From an uncultured Candidatus Melainabacteria bacterium (GTDB lineage: Bacteria > Cyanobacteriota > Vampirovibrionia > Gastranaerophilales > Gastranaerophilaceae): a stretch of 30,377 bases of DNA. The notes beneath the pieces are model-generated. The model was given only the letters and a program-made list of their open reading frames with translations. It had not been told where the DNA came from and made no database searches. The stretch lies in contig CAKUUG010000021.1 of NCBI GenBank assembly GCA_934692665.1, forward strand, positions 1 through 30,377, written 5' to 3'. Below, piece by piece: positions 28,472 through 30,377 of the stretch. The first letter of the stretch is position 1. The number at the start of each line of letters is the position of its first letter. A program made the position numbers and the translations under genes.

Positions 28472-30377
28472 ATGGCAGATACAACAACAACTCAGCATTA
28501 TGATGCCAGTAATATCAGAGTCTTAGAAGGGTTGGAAGCAGTTAGGGTCAGACCCGGCATGTATATAGGTTCAACTTCTCAAAGAGGTTTGCACCATTGT
28601 ATATATGAAATTGTAGACAATTCAATCGATGAATCACTTGCAGGATATTGTGATACAATCCATGTTACCGTTCACAAAGACGACTCTGTAACAGTACAAG
28701 ACAACGGACGTGGCATCCCTGTCGACATAAAACCCGATAGCGGAAAATCAGCTCTAGAAATCGTACATACCGTACTTCACGCAGGCGGAAAGTTCGGCGA
28801 TGGCGGATACAAAGTTTCAGGCGGATTGCACGGTGTTGGTGCTTCTGTTGTAAATGCTTTATCTGAAAAATATATTGTAGAAGTTTCGAGAGATGGTTTT
28901 GTTCATCGCCAAGAATATTTAAGAGGTGAGCCTACAACAGGTGTTGAACAAATCAGACCAACAGACGAAACAGGTACAAAAACTCATTTTTGGCCTGACC
29001 CTGAAATTTTTACAGAAACGACAGAAATCGATTGTGACGTCATTGCAAACAGACTTCGTGAAATGGCATTTTTGAACAAAGGCTTGAAAATTATTTTTCA
29101 TGACGAAAAAAATGAAAAAGAAACAACATACCATTTTGAAGGTGGTATTGCATCATACGTTGAACACTTGAACAAAAACAAAAATGTTTTGTTTGAAAAA
29201 CCTGTTTATATAGAAAAACTGGTTGATGGAATAAACGTAGAAATCGCAATGCAATATACAGATTCTTATACAGAAAATGTACTTTCTTTTGCAAACAACA
29301 TAAACACTCATTCAGGCGGCACACATTTGACCGGTTTTAGAAACGGTATTACTCGTGTAATAAATGATTATGCAAGAAAAAATAACATCCTAAAAGACAA
29401 AGATGCAAACCTTGCCGGTGAAGATGTTAGAGAAGGCTTGACTGCTATTGTTTCTGTCAAAATCGGAAATCCGGAATTTGAAGGGCAAACAAAAGAAAAA
29501 TTAGGAAACGCAGAAGTTACGCCTGCAGTAAACGATGTAATTCGTGACAAATTCCAAGAATGGCTCGAATTCAATCCAAAAATTGCAAAAACAATAATAG
29601 ATAAAACCATGCAAGCTCAACGTGCCAGAGAAGCTGCAAGAAAAGCTCGTGAATTAACAAGAAGAAAAACAGCTCTTGAATCTTCTTCACTTCCCGGAAA
29701 ACTGGCAGACTGTTCTTGTAGAGAAGCTGAAAAATGCGAATTATACATAGTCGAAGGTGATTCAGCGGGAGGTTCAGCAAAACAAGGCAGAAACAGAATG
29801 TTCCAAGCTATTCTTCCATTGCGTGGAAAAATCTTGAACGTTGAAAAAGCTCGTCTGGACAAAATTTACAATTCAGATTCAATCAAAACAATGATACAAG
29901 CACTAGGTATCAATATTTCAAAAAACCCTGAAGAAGTCGATGTAACAAAACTTCGTTATCATAAAGTAGTTATTATGACAGATGCCGATGTCGATGGTGC
30001 TCACATTAGAACATTAATGTTAACGTTCTTCTTCAGATACGCAAGACCACTATTGGATAATGGCTATGTATATATAGCTCAACCACCTCTATACAAAATC
30101 ACGGCAGGAAAACAAACTGAATATTTGTATGATGATAGAGCGTTAGAAAGAATGGTTCGTGAAAAAGGCGTTAAAGGTGTCCAACTATTTAACAGAAACA
30201 AAGATAAATCTTTAGCTGATGACAAATTAGAACCTTTGATGTACGAAATGGGTAAATATTATAGAGCATTCTACAACCCAATCATTAATCAAATGCCTTC
30301 TGTAATTGTTCGTGGTTTAATTCGTTCAGGAATTGAAGTGGCTGATTTTGAAAACGAAGAAAAAATGAAAGAGCATT
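28472..30377 (+). CDS. gyrB: DNA gyrase subunit B (C-terminal end beyond the window)
   Basis: The first 635 codons of GyrB, the ATPase subunit of DNA gyrase. The GHKL ATPase region shows IYEIVDNSIDESLAGY, VQDNGRGIPVDI, LHAGGKFGDGGYKVSGGLHG and the transducer lysine in GQTKEKLGN. The Toprim region shows IVEGDSAGGSAKQGRNR and the metal-binding MTDADVDGAHIRTL. The sequence QAILPLRGKILNVEKARLDK is standard. The absence of a large Toprim insertion so far, and the overall match, favour GyrB over ParE, but ParE cannot be excluded without the C-terminus. It follows cca with its own promoter. Confidence 0.94.
   Translation, partial: MADTTTTQHYDASNIRVLEGLEAVRVRPGMYIGSTSQRGLHHCIYEIVDNSIDESLAGYCDTIHVTVHKDDSVTVQDNGRGIPVDIKPDSGKSALEIVHTVLHAGGKFGDGGYKVSGGLHGVGASVVNALSEKYIVEVSRDGFVHRQEYLRGEPTTGVEQIRPTDETGTKTHFWPDPEIFTETTEIDCDVIANRLREMAFLNKGLKIIFHDEKNEKETTYHFEGGIASYVEHLNKNKNVLFEKPVYIEKLVDGINVEIAMQYTDSYTENVLSFANNINTHSGGTHLTGFRNGITRVINDYARKNNILKDKDANLAGEDVREGLTAIVSVKIGNPEFEGQTKEKLGNAEVTPAVNDVIRDKFQEWLEFNPKIAKTIIDKTMQAQRAREAARKARELTRRKTALESSSLPGKLADCSCREAEKCELYIVEGDSAGGSAKQGRNRMFQAILPLRGKILNVEKARLDKIYNSDSIKTMIQALGINISKNPEEVDVTKLRYHKVVIMTDADVDGAHIRTLMLTFFFRYARPLLDNGYVYIAQPPLYKITAGKQTEYLYDDRALERMVREKGVKGVQLFNRNKDKSLADDKLEPLMYEMGKYYRAFYNPIINQMPSVIVRGLIRSGIEVADFENEEKMKEH

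Noticed and set aside
1..30377. CRISPR array, tRNA or rRNA genes, insertion sequence or prophage
   Set aside because: I saw no regular repeat-spacer array, tRNA-like fold, rRNA segment, transposase, integrase or phage structural gene. The XRE regulators stand with prepilins, not phage genes.

Overview
The window is an AT-rich stretch of bacterial chromosome, about two thirds A+T by eye, that is densely packed with genes. No gap between genes exceeds about 200 bases. The gene content points to a Gram-negative-type, flagellated bacterium of the non-photosynthetic cyanobacterial relatives (Vampirovibrionia/Melainabacteria, probably the gut order Gastranaerophilales). Supporting signs are the A-F-T-L-A-E type prepilin leaders followed by M-I-T-L-T-V-I-G, the DapL route to lysine, a long (217-residue) NusB like that of cyanobacteria, a TolC-type outer-membrane channel and low GC. 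The lineage is an inference from protein style; no 16S gene is present.

Layout. Bases 1-6332 (minus strand) are the S10/spc ribosomal operon in classical order, rpsJ-rplC-rplD-rplW-rplB-rpsS-rplV-rpsC-rplP-rpmC-rpsQ-rplN-rplX-rplE, with rplE cut by the window edge. A previously unremarked 34-codon ORF exactly fills the rplX-rplE gap. Bases 6440-7646 hold a divergent pair: a prepilin-like protein and an XRE-type regulator. Bases 7672-13031 (minus) form the housekeeping operon nusB-ftsY-comEC-dapL. Bases 13121-14265 hold a second divergent XRE/prepilin pair. Bases 14262-18797 are a tripartite drug-efflux locus: marR-emrA-emrB on the minus strand and a divergent tolC-type gene on the plus strand, around an 18-base palindromic operator. 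Bases 18834-19955 hold a third divergent prepilin/XRE pair. Bases 19956-23548 (minus) look like one operon: a D-2-hydroxyacid dehydrogenase, deoC, a 65-residue unknown protein, an ACT-domain UPF0237 protein and its usual UPF0210 partner. Then come ahcY (plus), a flagellin gene (minus) with a sigma-28 promoter, the pair rsmE-cca (plus) and gyrB (plus, cut by the window edge).

The most interesting feature is the set of three divergent XRE-regulator/prepilin modules within about 13.5 kb, slotted between conserved operons. The three secreted or surface prepilin-like proteins share almost identical N- and C-terminal blocks but have very different cysteine-rich middles. Each is paired head-to-head with its own, dissimilar small regulator. 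Each intergenic region carries a different candidate operator: a palindrome in module 1, an inverted repeat in module 2 and a tandem direct repeat in module 3. This looks like a repertoire of separately switched surface proteins. Two of the prepilin genes also share a 46-base identical stretch in inverted orientation around the efflux locus, which could allow inversion and reassortment. Function is inferred; none of these modules contains pilus machinery.
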